From the NCBI RefSeq assembly GCF_022829365.1, contig NZ_JAKSYJ010000111.1, positions 91,615 through 155,614 on the forward strand: 64,000 bases of DNA, read 5' to 3'. A model generated the notes under the pieces. It was given only the letters and a program-made list of their open reading frames with translations, was not told the DNA's origin and ran no database searches. Position 1 is the first letter of the stretch, and the number at the start of each line of letters is the position of its first letter. Positions 45,299 through 53,073 of this stretch are shown one piece after another. The translations under genes and the position numbers were made by a program. Origin of the DNA: Methylobacterium sp. J-077. GTDB lineage: Bacteria > Pseudomonadota > Alphaproteobacteria > Rhizobiales > Beijerinckiaceae.

Positions 45299-46753
45299 AT
45301 GGACTCCTCGGGCCTGATGGGGCGGAAGTCCGTCGACGACATCCTCAAGAGCGGCGAGGGCGAGGAGCAGCTCTCGAAATCGCTCGGTGCGCTCTCGATC
45401 ACCGCCATGGGCATCGGAGCGATCATCGGCGCCGGCATCTTCGTGCTCACCGGCACGGCGGCGGCGCAATATGCCGGACCGGGCATCATGCTGTCCTTCG
45501 TGCTCGGCGGCATCGCCTGTGCGTTCGTCGGCCTGTGCTACTCCGAGATGGCCGCGCTGATCCCTGTAGCCGGGTCGAGCTACACCTATACCTACGCGAC
45601 GCTCGGCGAGTTCTTCGCCTGGCTGATCGGCTGGGACCTCATCCTCGAATACGCCATGGGCGCGGCCACGGTGGCGGTCGGCTGGTCCGGCTACGTCACC
45701 AGCCTGCTGAAGGATGTCGGCATCGTGATCCCGGCCCGGTTCGCGCACGCGCCGGGCACGGCGATCGACGGCGGCGGCACCGCCCTGTTCAACCTGCCGG
45801 CGGTGGTGATCGTGGCGCTGATCACGCTCCTGCTGATCCGCGGCACCAAGGAATCGGCGCGGTTCAACAACATCATGGTGGCGGTCAAGCTCACCGTGGT
45901 GGTCGCCTTCATCGCGCTGGGCTGGGGCCATGTCGACACGGCGCATTGGAGCCCGCTGATCCCGCCGAACGAGGGCAGCTTCGGCCAGTACGGCTACAGC
46001 GGCATCCTGCGCGGCGCCGGCGTGGTGTTCTTCGCCTTCATCGGCTTCGACGCGGTCTCCACCGCCGCCCAGGAGGCGCGCAAGCCGCAGAAGGACATGC
46101 CGATCGGCATCCTCGGTTCGCTGATCGTGTGCACGATCCTGTACGTGCTGGTGGCCGCGGTCCTGACCGGGCTGGTGCCGTACAAGGACCTGAACGTCCC
46201 CGACCCGATCGCCAAGGGCGTCGACGTCATCGGCATCGGCTGGTTCGCCGTGCTGATCAAGCTCGGGGCGATCACCGGCCTGACCACGGTGATCCTGGTG
46301 CTGCTCTACGGCCAGAGCCGGATCTTCTTCACCATGGCCAATGACGGGCTGCTGCCGAAGCTGTTCGCCCATGTCCATCCGACCTACCAGACGCCCTATC
46401 GCAGCCAGATGCTGATCGGTGCGGTTGTCGCCGTGGTGGCGGCGCTGGTGCCGATCAACATCCTGGGCGAGATGGTGAGCATCGGGACGCTCGCAGCCTT
46501 CATCCTGGTCTGCGGCTCGGTGATCTATCTGCGACGGAGCGAACGCCACATGAAGCGCCCGTTCCGGGTGCCGGCGGTGCCGGTGGTGCCGATCCTCGGC
46601 ATCCTGTTCTGCCTGCTGCTGATGGCCGGCCTCCCCCTCGACACCTGGCTGCGCCTCGTGATCTGGATGGCCGTCGGGCTGGTCGTGTACTTCTTCTACG
46701 GCCGCAAGCACTCGGTGCTGCGCCGCAAGGAGGGCAACGCGGTCACGCCGTGA
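45299..46753 (+). CDS. APC-superfamily amino acid permease
   Basis: 484 aa with about 12 helices. The first helix has GIGAIIGAGIFVLTG, the substrate backbone-binding motif of the cationic-amino-acid transporter type, followed by CYSEMAALIPVAGSSYTYTY. It resembles the CAT/YfnA group. Start ATG 45299 follows AAGGA by 7 nt. Its stop overlaps the convergent moaB stop by 11 bp. Confidence 0.9.
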   Translation: MDSSGLMGRKSVDDILKSGEGEEQLSKSLGALSITAMGIGAIIGAGIFVLTGTAAAQYAGPGIMLSFVLGGIACAFVGLCYSEMAALIPVAGSSYTYTYATLGEFFAWLIGWDLILEYAMGAATVAVGWSGYVTSLLKDVGIVIPARFAHAPGTAIDGGGTALFNLPAVVIVALITLLLIRGTKESARFNNIMVAVKLTVVVAFIALGWGHVDTAHWSPLIPPNEGSFGQYGYSGILRGAGVVFFAFIGFDAVSTAAQEARKPQKDMPIGILGSLIVCTILYVLVAAVLTGLVPYKDLNVPDPIAKGVDVIGIGWFAVLIKLGAITGLTTVILVLLYGQSRIFFTMANDGLLPKLFAHVHPTYQTPYRSQMLIGAVVAVVAALVPINILGEMVSIGTLAAFILVCGSVIYLRRSERHMKRPFRVPAVPVVPILGILFCLLLMAGLPLDTWLRLVIWMAVGLVVYFFYGRKHSVLRRKEGNAVTP

Positions 46754-47300
46754 CGCTGGCGCCCCGCCGCAGATGCTCGTCGAGGCGCGGCATGATCTCG
46801 ACGAAGTTGCACGGGCGGTGCCGGTAATCGAGCTGCTGGGCCAGGATGCCGTCCCAGGCGTCCCGGCAGGCCCCCGGCGAGCCCGGCAGCACGAACAGGT
46901 AGGTCGCCTGCGCGACCCCGGCGGTGGCCCGGGATTGCAGGGTCGAGGTGCCGATCTTGTCGTACGAGATCCGGTGGAACACCGCGGAAAACCCGTCCAT
47001 CCGCTTCTCGAACAGCGGCTCAAGCGCCTCCGGGGTCACGTCTCGGCCGGTGAAGCCGGTGCCGCCGGTGGTGATCACCACATCCACCGCCGGATCGCGC
47101 AGCCACGCCTGCACCTGCTCGCGGATCGCGGGGATCTCGTCCGGCACGATGGCCCGGGCGGCCAGCCGATGCCCGGCCTCGGTGAGACGCTGGCTCAGGG
47201 TGTCGCCCGAGCGGTCGTCCGTGATCCGGCGGGTATCCGAGACGGTGAGCACCGCGATCCCGAGGGGAATGAAGCGGCGTGAGTCGGGCTGATCGGCCAT
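46743..47300 (-). CDS. moaB: Molybdenum cofactor biosynthesis protein B
   Basis: 185 aa MogA/MoaB-fold protein that adenylylates molybdopterin. The signature VITTGGTGFTGRDVTPEALE lies near residue 80, and LPGSPGACRDAWDGIL near residue 140. It ends inside the 3' end of the permease gene; the two stops face each other across an 11-bp overlap. Confidence 0.93.
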   Translation of the reverse strand: MADQPDSRRFIPLGIAVLTVSDTRRITDDRSGDTLSQRLTEAGHRLAARAIVPDEIPAIREQVQAWLRDPAVDVVITTGGTGFTGRDVTPEALEPLFEKRMDGFSAVFHRISYDKIGTSTLQSRATAGVAQATYLFVLPGSPGACRDAWDGILAQQLDYRHRPCNFVEIMPRLDEHLRRGASVTA

Positions 47301-48166
47301 CGTGAGGGCTCTCCGGGACAGAGTTCAGATATGGGCCGCTGCCTGTCGGTTGTCGTCCCCCCTCAATCGCCTGGCGCCCTCGATGCATCCGGCCTTGGGG
47401 TGTAGACCCGACCGGGATCGCGGATATCGAGAGATGGACCGACGGGGCGCCGAACGCCTTCCTCGCGAGTCGAGGCCGCGAGCCTGACTGGGCCGACAAA
47501 CCGCACGTTTGAATTCCGCCTCTTGCGGAATTCCGTCCCCGGATACCTTCATTAGAATAAAACTATTCTACGTTAGGGCTTGCAGAACTCGATCACGAAT
47601 TCGTGTCACAAAGAAGAACCTGAAAAACACTAGATCGAAACACCTTGTTGAACCTGAATCCTATCGATCCGAGACTGCATCTCTCCGGCACAATAGGTTC
47701 AAGCAACATGCCATGCCGGAAGAGTCAAATTTCGATCCAGTATTTCACGGCCAGCCGCAAACCCACATAAAATCTTTGACTTTTCTTGGCTTGCGGTCAC
47801 TCTGCACCGGCCGCGGCGATGAAAATTGCTACGGCTCGTCGCTGGCTGACACGATAGGCAGTCTCCCACGCGCCCAAACCGAAGCCGAGACCGCGTCCCG
47901 ACTTCGAAATGATACCGCGACCGGGAGTTTGCGCACGACTCGCGCCCAGATCCTCATCCAATCAATAGAACTATCGAGCCTGGACGGCGACGTTCCAGGC
48001 GTGGATCTCGGCTACATTCGCGTCCGACACCTCTTCGCACTCTGGGCGTATGCCCAAGGATTCGCCGAGGAATGAGGCATGCACCGCGCATATTCCAGCA
48101 AACGCGCGCGAATTTCGGCTTGGATGTGAAATCATCCGCCACAAAGCTCGACGGGGGGAGCACACG
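47301..48166. other. AT-richer, palindrome-rich gap without a supportable gene
   Basis: 866 bp between divergent genes. GC is visibly lower from about 47540 onward. Three palindromes lie within 100 bp: GAATTCCGC-N5-GCGGAATTC (47511-47533), TAGAATA-N4-TATTCTA (47553-47570) and CACGAATTCGTG (47594-47605). An open frame from 47509 to 48075 has no recognisable protein pattern. GGGGGGAG at 48152-48159 is the ribosome binding site of the next gene. Confidence 0.6.
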
Positions 48167-49078
48167 ATGACCATAAAATTGAAAAAATTGGGCGTGCTGG
48201 GTGGCTTGAGCCGGCGTTCGACGATCGAATGCCACCAGATGATCAATCGTGAGGTCATGAATTTGACCAACACCCGCGCTGCTGCAGACTTGGTGATGTG
48301 GAGTTTCGCTCCGGATACCATCGTCCGCCTTCTGTCGAAAGATACTCGGCCGTTGATCGCCGACCAGATCAAGAACGCGGTCTCGAACCTGCTTCTGGAA
48401 GGCGTCGACGGCTTGATGATCACCAGCGACACCCTTCATTGCGCCCTTGAAGATGCGCCGATCTATTTTGGCATCCCCGTGATCCAGCTCCGCGATGCGC
48501 TTGCCGAAGAGATCCGGCGCCTGTCCTTGAAGAAGGTCGGCTTTATCGGGACTTCGTCGACGATGAGCGGCTCCTATTACCGGAGTCTCATTCGTGGGTC
48601 CGACGGCGTAGATGTCGTGCTGCCCGACCAAGGGCTATGGGTGAATATCGACTACTCGATCTGCAATCGGATCTACAGCGGCGAGAGCACGTTGCTCGGC
48701 ATCGAGACCTATAGCCGCATCATGTCCGAATTTGAGGCGCAGGGCGTCGATGGGGTCGTCGTGGCCTCGCCGGAGATAGCTCTGGCGTTCAACAAGCCCA
48801 ATCCGGTGCCCGTACTTCATACGGCCAAGATCCATGCCGCGGCGGCCGCGAGATGGTGTGTCGCGGACGACGCCATCGGGCGGCCCGACAGGTCCCTGTC
48901 CGACGCGGCGCGGCCCACGTTTGCAGCATTTGGCCATGAAGCCGCTGACGACACAGCGAAAATCTCGTTTGTCAGGCCCCGTCCCGACGGTTTTCGCCGC
49001 GACTCCAAGCGCACACGCAAAGCTGCTGCACGATCGGGGTTTGAAAACAGCGGACACCCCGCTCGTAGCCGCGGGTGA
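48167..49078 (+). CDS. Aspartate/glutamate racemase-like protein lacking both catalytic cysteines
   Basis: Residues 1-230 align with the Asp/Glu racemase family (N-terminal KKLGVLGGLSRRSTIECHQM, as in YgeA-type GLLGGMSWEST). The first catalytic Cys, in the family motif CTNTMH, is replaced (ITSDTLH, Thr86), and the second, in GCTEI, is replaced by Ser201 (ASPEIAL). It should therefore not racemise by the usual two-base mechanism. A further 70 residues after the normal C-terminus show no fold and look like reading into noncoding DNA, as if the original stop was lost. Codon usage and GC are below the neighbours. Start ATG 48167 follows GGGGGGAG. Confidence 0.7.
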   Translation: MTIKLKKLGVLGGLSRRSTIECHQMINREVMNLTNTRAAADLVMWSFAPDTIVRLLSKDTRPLIADQIKNAVSNLLLEGVDGLMITSDTLHCALEDAPIYFGIPVIQLRDALAEEIRRLSLKKVGFIGTSSTMSGSYYRSLIRGSDGVDVVLPDQGLWVNIDYSICNRIYSGESTLLGIETYSRIMSEFEAQGVDGVVVASPEIALAFNKPNPVPVLHTAKIHAAAAARWCVADDAIGRPDRSLSDAARPTFAAFGHEAADDTAKISFVRPRPDGFRRDSKRTRKAAARSGFENSGHPARSRG

Positions 49079-49229
49079 CCTCGCGCGCGACGTGACGTCC
49101 CCCATCCGAGCGCCGGCCGGCACTCGGCCCGGAGACTTGCCGGCCATCGCGACTTGCCGCGGGCGACGAAGTGCGGTGTCTTCACACGCGTAAATCGTGC
49201 CGAAGACACCGCAGGGCGGAACTCCACAC

Positions 49230-49877
49230 ATGCACATGTACGGCAACTGGCGCTCGGCCGCCGCTTTCCGGGTCCGGATCGCCCTGAAGCTGAAGGGCAT
49301 CGCTTACGAGGAAACCTTCATCGACCTCGATGCCGGCGATCAGCACAAGCCGGAATTCCGCAGGATCAACCCGCAGGGCGCGGTGCCGGCCCTGTTCGAC
49401 GGCGACGGGCCGCCCCTGATCCAATCCCTGGCGATTCTCGACTATCTGGAGGAGACCCGGGGCGGCGTCCGCCTGCTGCCCGAGGAGCCGCGGGCCCGCG
49501 CCCGGGTGCGCTCGCTGGCCCAGGTCGTCGCCTGTGACACGCACCCGCTCTACGTGCCGCGGGTGCGCACCTTCCTGATGGAGGAGTACGGACTGCCTCG
49601 GGAGCGGATGCTGGCCTTCCTCCGCAACGCCTTCGAGACTGGCTTGAAAACCCTTGAGACCCGGCTTTCCACCGAGCCGGGGACCGGCCGCTTCTGCCAG
49701 GGCGATGCGGTGAGCCACGCCGACCTGTGCCTCGTCAGCCTCTGGGTCGGGACCGGCATCTTCGGGGTCGACACGGCGGCCTACCCGACGGTCGCCCGAA
49801 TCGCCGAGGCCTGCCTGGCCCTGCCCGAAGTCGCCGAGGCCCATCCTCTGCGCCAGCCCGGAGCCCCCGCCGCCTGA
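49230..49877 (+). CDS. Maleylacetoacetate isomerase / zeta-class glutathione S-transferase-like protein
   Basis: 215 aa GST. The N-terminal thioredoxin-like domain opens MHMYGNWRSAAAFRVRIALKLKGI, close to the SSCSWRVRIAL motif of the zeta class with Ser in the catalytic position, and has PQGAVPALFDGDGPPLIQS as the cis-Pro/ESxAI region. The helical C-terminal domain follows. ATG 49230 is preferred over GTG 49197. Isomerisation of maleylacetoacetate in tyrosine degradation is the family role; the other pathway genes are not here. Confidence 0.85.
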   Translation: MHMYGNWRSAAAFRVRIALKLKGIAYEETFIDLDAGDQHKPEFRRINPQGAVPALFDGDGPPLIQSLAILDYLEETRGGVRLLPEEPRARARVRSLAQVVACDTHPLYVPRVRTFLMEEYGLPRERMLAFLRNAFETGLKTLETRLSTEPGTGRFCQGDAVSHADLCLVSLWVGTGIFGVDTAAYPTVARIAEACLALPEVAEAHPLRQPGAPAA

Positions 49878-50036
49878 GGCCGGGACCGGCCTCCTCACGA
49901 CGCTCGGGTCCCGCGTGCTCTCGTCACGCGTGCGCGGATCGGACGTGCTCTTGGCAGGCAGATGTGGCAAGCGGGCGTTCGAGGCGTTTAATCCGGCCGG
50001 GGCGTCAATCCAGGTCCGTGGGAAGAAAGGGTGTCG

Positions 50037-51368
50037 ATGGTACCCGTCGAGAACGAGTCCGGCCTGCATCGTGTCGTCGTGGTCGGCGGGGGCGCCGCCG
50101 GGCTGCAGCTGGTGACGAAGCTCGGCGACAAGCTCGGGCGCGGCAAGCGCGCGCATATCACGCTGGTCGACCGAGCCCGGACGCATATCTGGAAGCCGTT
50201 GCTTCACGAGGTCGCGGCCGGCAGCCTCGATATCGGACACCACGCCGTCGACTACCTGCACCATGCCCACAAGCACGGATTCCGCTACCGCATCGGCAGC
50301 ATGACCGGCCTTGACCGGGAGGCGCGCACGGTTCGGCTCGCCGCGAGCCACGATCCGGAGGGGCGCGAGGTGACGCCGGAACGCTCGGTGCCCTACGACA
50401 CCCTGGTGATGGCGGTGGGTTCGACCACCAACGATTTTGGCACGCCCGGGGTCGCCGAGCACGCCATCGCCCTCGACACCCAGGACCAGGCGGTGCGCTT
50501 CCATCAGCGCCTCGTCAACGCGTCCCTGCGGGCCCACACCCAGGCTGGGCCGGTGCGTCCCGGCCAGCTCCACGTCACGGTGATCGGCGCCGGCGCCACC
50601 GGCACCGAGCTCGCCGCCGAGTTGCACCGGACCTTCCGCCACGTGGTCTCCACCGGTCTCGACCGGATCGACCCGAGCAAGGACATCCGCATCACCCTGG
50701 TCGAAGCGGCCGACCGGATCCTGCCGGCGGTGCCACAGCGCCTCTCGGCGGAGGTGATGCAGCTCCTCCACAAGATCGGCGTCGACGTGCGCGTGAAGGC
50801 GCGGGTGACCGAGGTGCGTGCCGACGGCGTGCAACTCGCCGACGGCACCTTCATCCCGTCGGAGCTCGTGGTCTGGGCGGCCGGCGTGAAAGCCCCGCCG
50901 TTCCTGCAGGGCATCGGCGGGCTGGAGACCACGCGGACCAATCAGCTCGTTGTCGCCCCAACCCTGCAGACCACCCGCGATCCCGACATCTTCGCGATGG
51001 GCGACTGCGCCTACCTCGTCGAGGCCGGCTCGGACACGCCTGTGCCGCCCCGGGCCCAGGCGGCCCACCAGCAGGCCAGCCACCTGATCGGCCAGATCCA
51101 GGCGAAGATCGACGGCAAGCCCCTGAAGCCGTTCAAGTACAAGGATTTCGGCTCGCTGGTGTCGCTCGGCGAATACTCGACGGTGGGCAGCCTGATGGGC
51201 TTTGTCCGGGGCAAGAACATGCTCATCGCCGGGCTGTTCGCCCGGATGATGTACCGCTCGCTCTACAAGATGCACGAGCGGGCGCTCCACGGCACCGTCA
51301 AGACCACGCTCGACGCCATGGCCCGGGCGCTGACCCGCCAGACCGAGTCACGGGTAAAGCTGCATTGA
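50037..51368 (+). CDS. ndh: Type II NADH:quinone dehydrogenase
   Basis: 443 aa NAD(P)/FAD oxidoreductase. FAD-binding VVVVGGGAAGLQLVTKLG is at the N-terminus, and the NADH-binding VTVIGAGATGTELAAELH is near residue 180. The late FAD motif is DIFAMGDCAYL. The C-terminal amphipathic part (MLIAGLFARMMYRSLYKMHE) is the membrane-contact helix of NDH-2. ATG 50037 follows AAAGG by 6 nt; GTG 50031 is an in-frame alternative. It reduces quinone without pumping protons. Confidence 0.92.
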   Translation: MVPVENESGLHRVVVVGGGAAGLQLVTKLGDKLGRGKRAHITLVDRARTHIWKPLLHEVAAGSLDIGHHAVDYLHHAHKHGFRYRIGSMTGLDREARTVRLAASHDPEGREVTPERSVPYDTLVMAVGSTTNDFGTPGVAEHAIALDTQDQAVRFHQRLVNASLRAHTQAGPVRPGQLHVTVIGAGATGTELAAELHRTFRHVVSTGLDRIDPSKDIRITLVEAADRILPAVPQRLSAEVMQLLHKIGVDVRVKARVTEVRADGVQLADGTFIPSELVVWAAGVKAPPFLQGIGGLETTRTNQLVVAPTLQTTRDPDIFAMGDCAYLVEAGSDTPVPPRAQAAHQQASHLIGQIQAKIDGKPLKPFKYKDFGSLVSLGEYSTVGSLMGFVRGKNMLIAGLFARMMYRSLYKMHERALHGTVKTTLDAMARALTRQTESRVKLH

Positions 51369-51462
51369 GGGTCCACCGGCACCCTGACCTCCCGGGGCCC
51401 TAGCAGGGGGGATGTACGTACGCTAACGTCGAGCATGTCGGGAACGTGGTTTTTCATGACAA

Positions 51463-51484
51463 AATGTGAACTATAGTTGACATT
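51463..51484. promoter_or_regulatory. Palindromic operator of the toxin-antitoxin pair
   Basis: A 22-bp inverted repeat with one mismatched pair: AATGTGAACTA on the left pairs with TAGTTGACATT on the right. It overlaps a TATAGT box (51473-51478) 35 nt before the toxin start. Antitoxins of this class repress their own promoter through such sites. Confidence 0.7.
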
Positions 51485-51512
51485 TCGCCGGAGCCTAAGT
51501 ACGGAACCTGAT

Positions 51513-51802
51513 ATGTTCCAAGTGCTCCGCACCGTCGAATTTATCGACTGGCTGACCGCCTTGCGGGATGTCCAAGCGCGGGCGCGGATCGCCAAGCGGA
51601 TCAACCGTATCGCACAGGGTAACCTTGGCGATGCCAAGTCCGTTGGCGACGGTGTCAGCGAGTTGCGGTTCTCTTTCGGGCCTGGATACAGGGTTGATTA
51701 CACCCTGCGCGGCGATGTCGTTGTGATCCTGCTGTGCGGCGGCGACGGGGCTCGCAAGCGCAGGACATCGAACGGGCTAAGACTATGGCGCGGGAGGTTT
51801 GA
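51513..51802 (+). pseudogene. RelE/Gp49-like addiction module toxin, frameshifted
   Basis: From ATG 51513 the frame encodes a standard RelE/ParE-superfamily killer protein (TVEFIDWLTALRDVQARARI, RFSFGPGYRVDYTLRGDVVV, ILLCGGD) up to about 51748. There it leaves the family frame: the expected end (SQAQDIERAKTMAREV, stop TGA 51800-51802) lies in the next frame, consistent with loss of one base. In the broken frame the product runs on to 52097 across the antitoxin gene. Loss of the C-terminal helix should inactivate the toxin. Confidence 0.85.
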
Positions 51803-51804
51803 CG

Positions 51805-52086
51805 ATGGCCCTCGAAACCAAGCCTTGGGATGCGGCCGAGGTGCTGAAAACCCCGGCCGACATTGCAGCCTATCTCGACGCCTATCTCGAGGACGGGACT
51901 CCGGAAGTGGTGCTGGGCGCATTGAACACCATAGCCCGCTCGCACGGCATGTCGGCCCTTGCCCGCGAGACGGGGATCAGCCGCGAAGCGCTGTACAAAG
52001 CCTTCAGCGACAACGGCAATCCCACGTTGGACACCCTGTTGCGCGTCCTGAAAGTCTTCGGTGTGCGCCTCGCCGTGGCGGCCTGA
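51805..52086 (+). CDS. HigA-like addiction module antitoxin
   Basis: 93 aa antidote protein of the type paired with Gp49-like toxins (ALETKPWDAAEVLKTPADIA). A C-terminal helix-turn-helix covers ALARETGISREALYKAFSD and NPTLDTLLRVLKVFGVRLAV. It starts 2 nt after the original toxin stop. It appears intact and can probably still bind the palindrome at 51463. Confidence 0.88.
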   Translation: MALETKPWDAAEVLKTPADIAAYLDAYLEDGTPEVVLGALNTIARSHGMSALARETGISREALYKAFSDNGNPTLDTLLRVLKVFGVRLAVAA

Positions 52087-52452
52087 TCGGCCCATGAACA
52101 TGAAAAGGGGTACTGCTATCCGGCACGTCGTCACGCCCGACACGTTCGTCCGGGCGTAAGCCCCTGTCGCCGCTCGGCTCACCGTGCGCGAGGCTGCCGC
52201 AGGCGTGACGTTTGGGACGACCGCTCTGCACGAGGCTCTCGCCGGCACCAAAGCGCCATGTTTATGATCCGTCAGCCCTCGGAAAAGAAGTCGCCCACGG
52301 TGAGACGAGTTTAGCTCCGGTTTTTTGCGTATGCCGCATTTTCACGGCCTAACTGGCGCCTACTGTGTCGGAAAATGCTCTAAGCGTTCGATGATGCGAA
52401 GATTTCACCGGCACCTTGGCGACACGGGGGCCGCAACAGGAAGGATGACGAG
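52087..52452. other. Intergenic region with a possible recombinase HTH relic
   Basis: 366 bp without a complete gene. The frame 52160-52267 reads LTVREAAAGVTFGTTALHEA, similar to the C-terminal helix-turn-helix of serine recombinases, bounded upstream by an in-frame TAA at 52157. It may be a fragment of a decayed mobile element. The rest shows nothing I recognise. Confidence 0.4.
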
Positions 52453-52764
52453 ATGATTCTGGTCAGCGTGATGTATCCGACCGGCCCGAACTTCGACATG
52501 GCCTACTATCTCGGGCACCACATGCCGCTGGTGCGCGAGCGCTGGTCGTCGCTGGGCCTCCACGACGCCAAGGTGGTCAAGGGCGTCGGCACCCCTGACG
52601 GCGGCGCGGCGCCGTTCCAGGTGATGGCGCTGCTGACCTTCGAGTCGGTCGACGCCTTCAAGAAGGCCGCGGCTGCCCACGGCGAGGAGATCTTCGCCGA
52701 CATCCCGAACTTCACCGCGGCGCAGGCCCAGGTGCAGATCAACGACTTCGCGGAGAGCCCGTGA
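52453..52764 (+). CDS. EthD family protein
   Basis: 103 aa dimeric alpha+beta-barrel protein. MILVSVMYPTGPNFDMAYYLGHHMPLV is the EthD hallmark, and the C-terminal TAAQAQVQINDF closes the fold. EthD was named from ether-degradation clusters, but most members have no known reaction. Its TGA overlaps the GTG of the following gene by 4 nt. Confidence 0.88.
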   Translation: MILVSVMYPTGPNFDMAYYLGHHMPLVRERWSSLGLHDAKVVKGVGTPDGGAAPFQVMALLTFESVDAFKKAAAAHGEEIFADIPNFTAAQAQVQINDFAESP

Positions 52765-53066
52765 TCGACATCGTCAAGGCGGTGCAGCAGGCCGATCCAA
52801 GCCTCGGCACCTACGTGGTCGTGCTGCGCGCCGACGCCCGGGCCCTCGACGGCCCGGAGCGCCTCACCCCCGAGGCGCAGGCCTGGATCGATGCGAACGC
52901 GCCCGGCGGCCGCCTCGCCCGGGTGCGGGTCCTGCTCGCGCCCTATCCGGGAGCGGTGCCGGCCGAGCGCGACGTGACCGTGGCGGCCTTCGCGGATGCC
53001 CGCCAGCTCGCCGCCTTCGCGACCGCCTGGACCGCGGATCCGCTGCCGGAGGCGGAGGAGCCGTAG
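52761..53066 (+). CDS. Hypothetical protein coupled to EthD
   Basis: 101 aa starting at GTG 52761, overlapping the EthD stop (GTGA). It begins with a helical stretch (MIDIVKAVQQADPSLGTYVV) and has several beta-forming segments, with no recognised domain or signal peptide. Coupling suggests that it works with the EthD protein. It ends 8 nt before the histidine kinase gene, which is on the other strand. Confidence 0.6.
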   Translation: MIDIVKAVQQADPSLGTYVVVLRADARALDGPERLTPEAQAWIDANAPGGRLARVRVLLAPYPGAVPAERDVTVAAFADARQLAAFATAWTADPLPEAEEP

Positions 53067-53073
53067 AGCCGGG

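Noticed and set aside
47509..48075. Plus-strand open frame of 188 codons in the low-GC gap
   Set aside because: Starts inside a perfect palindrome, has no ribosome binding site and no recognisable protein pattern.
48834..49193. Open frame of 119 codons between the racemase-like gene and maiA
   Set aside because: Overlaps the unnatural tail of the racemase-like frame and has no recognisable motif or ribosome binding site.
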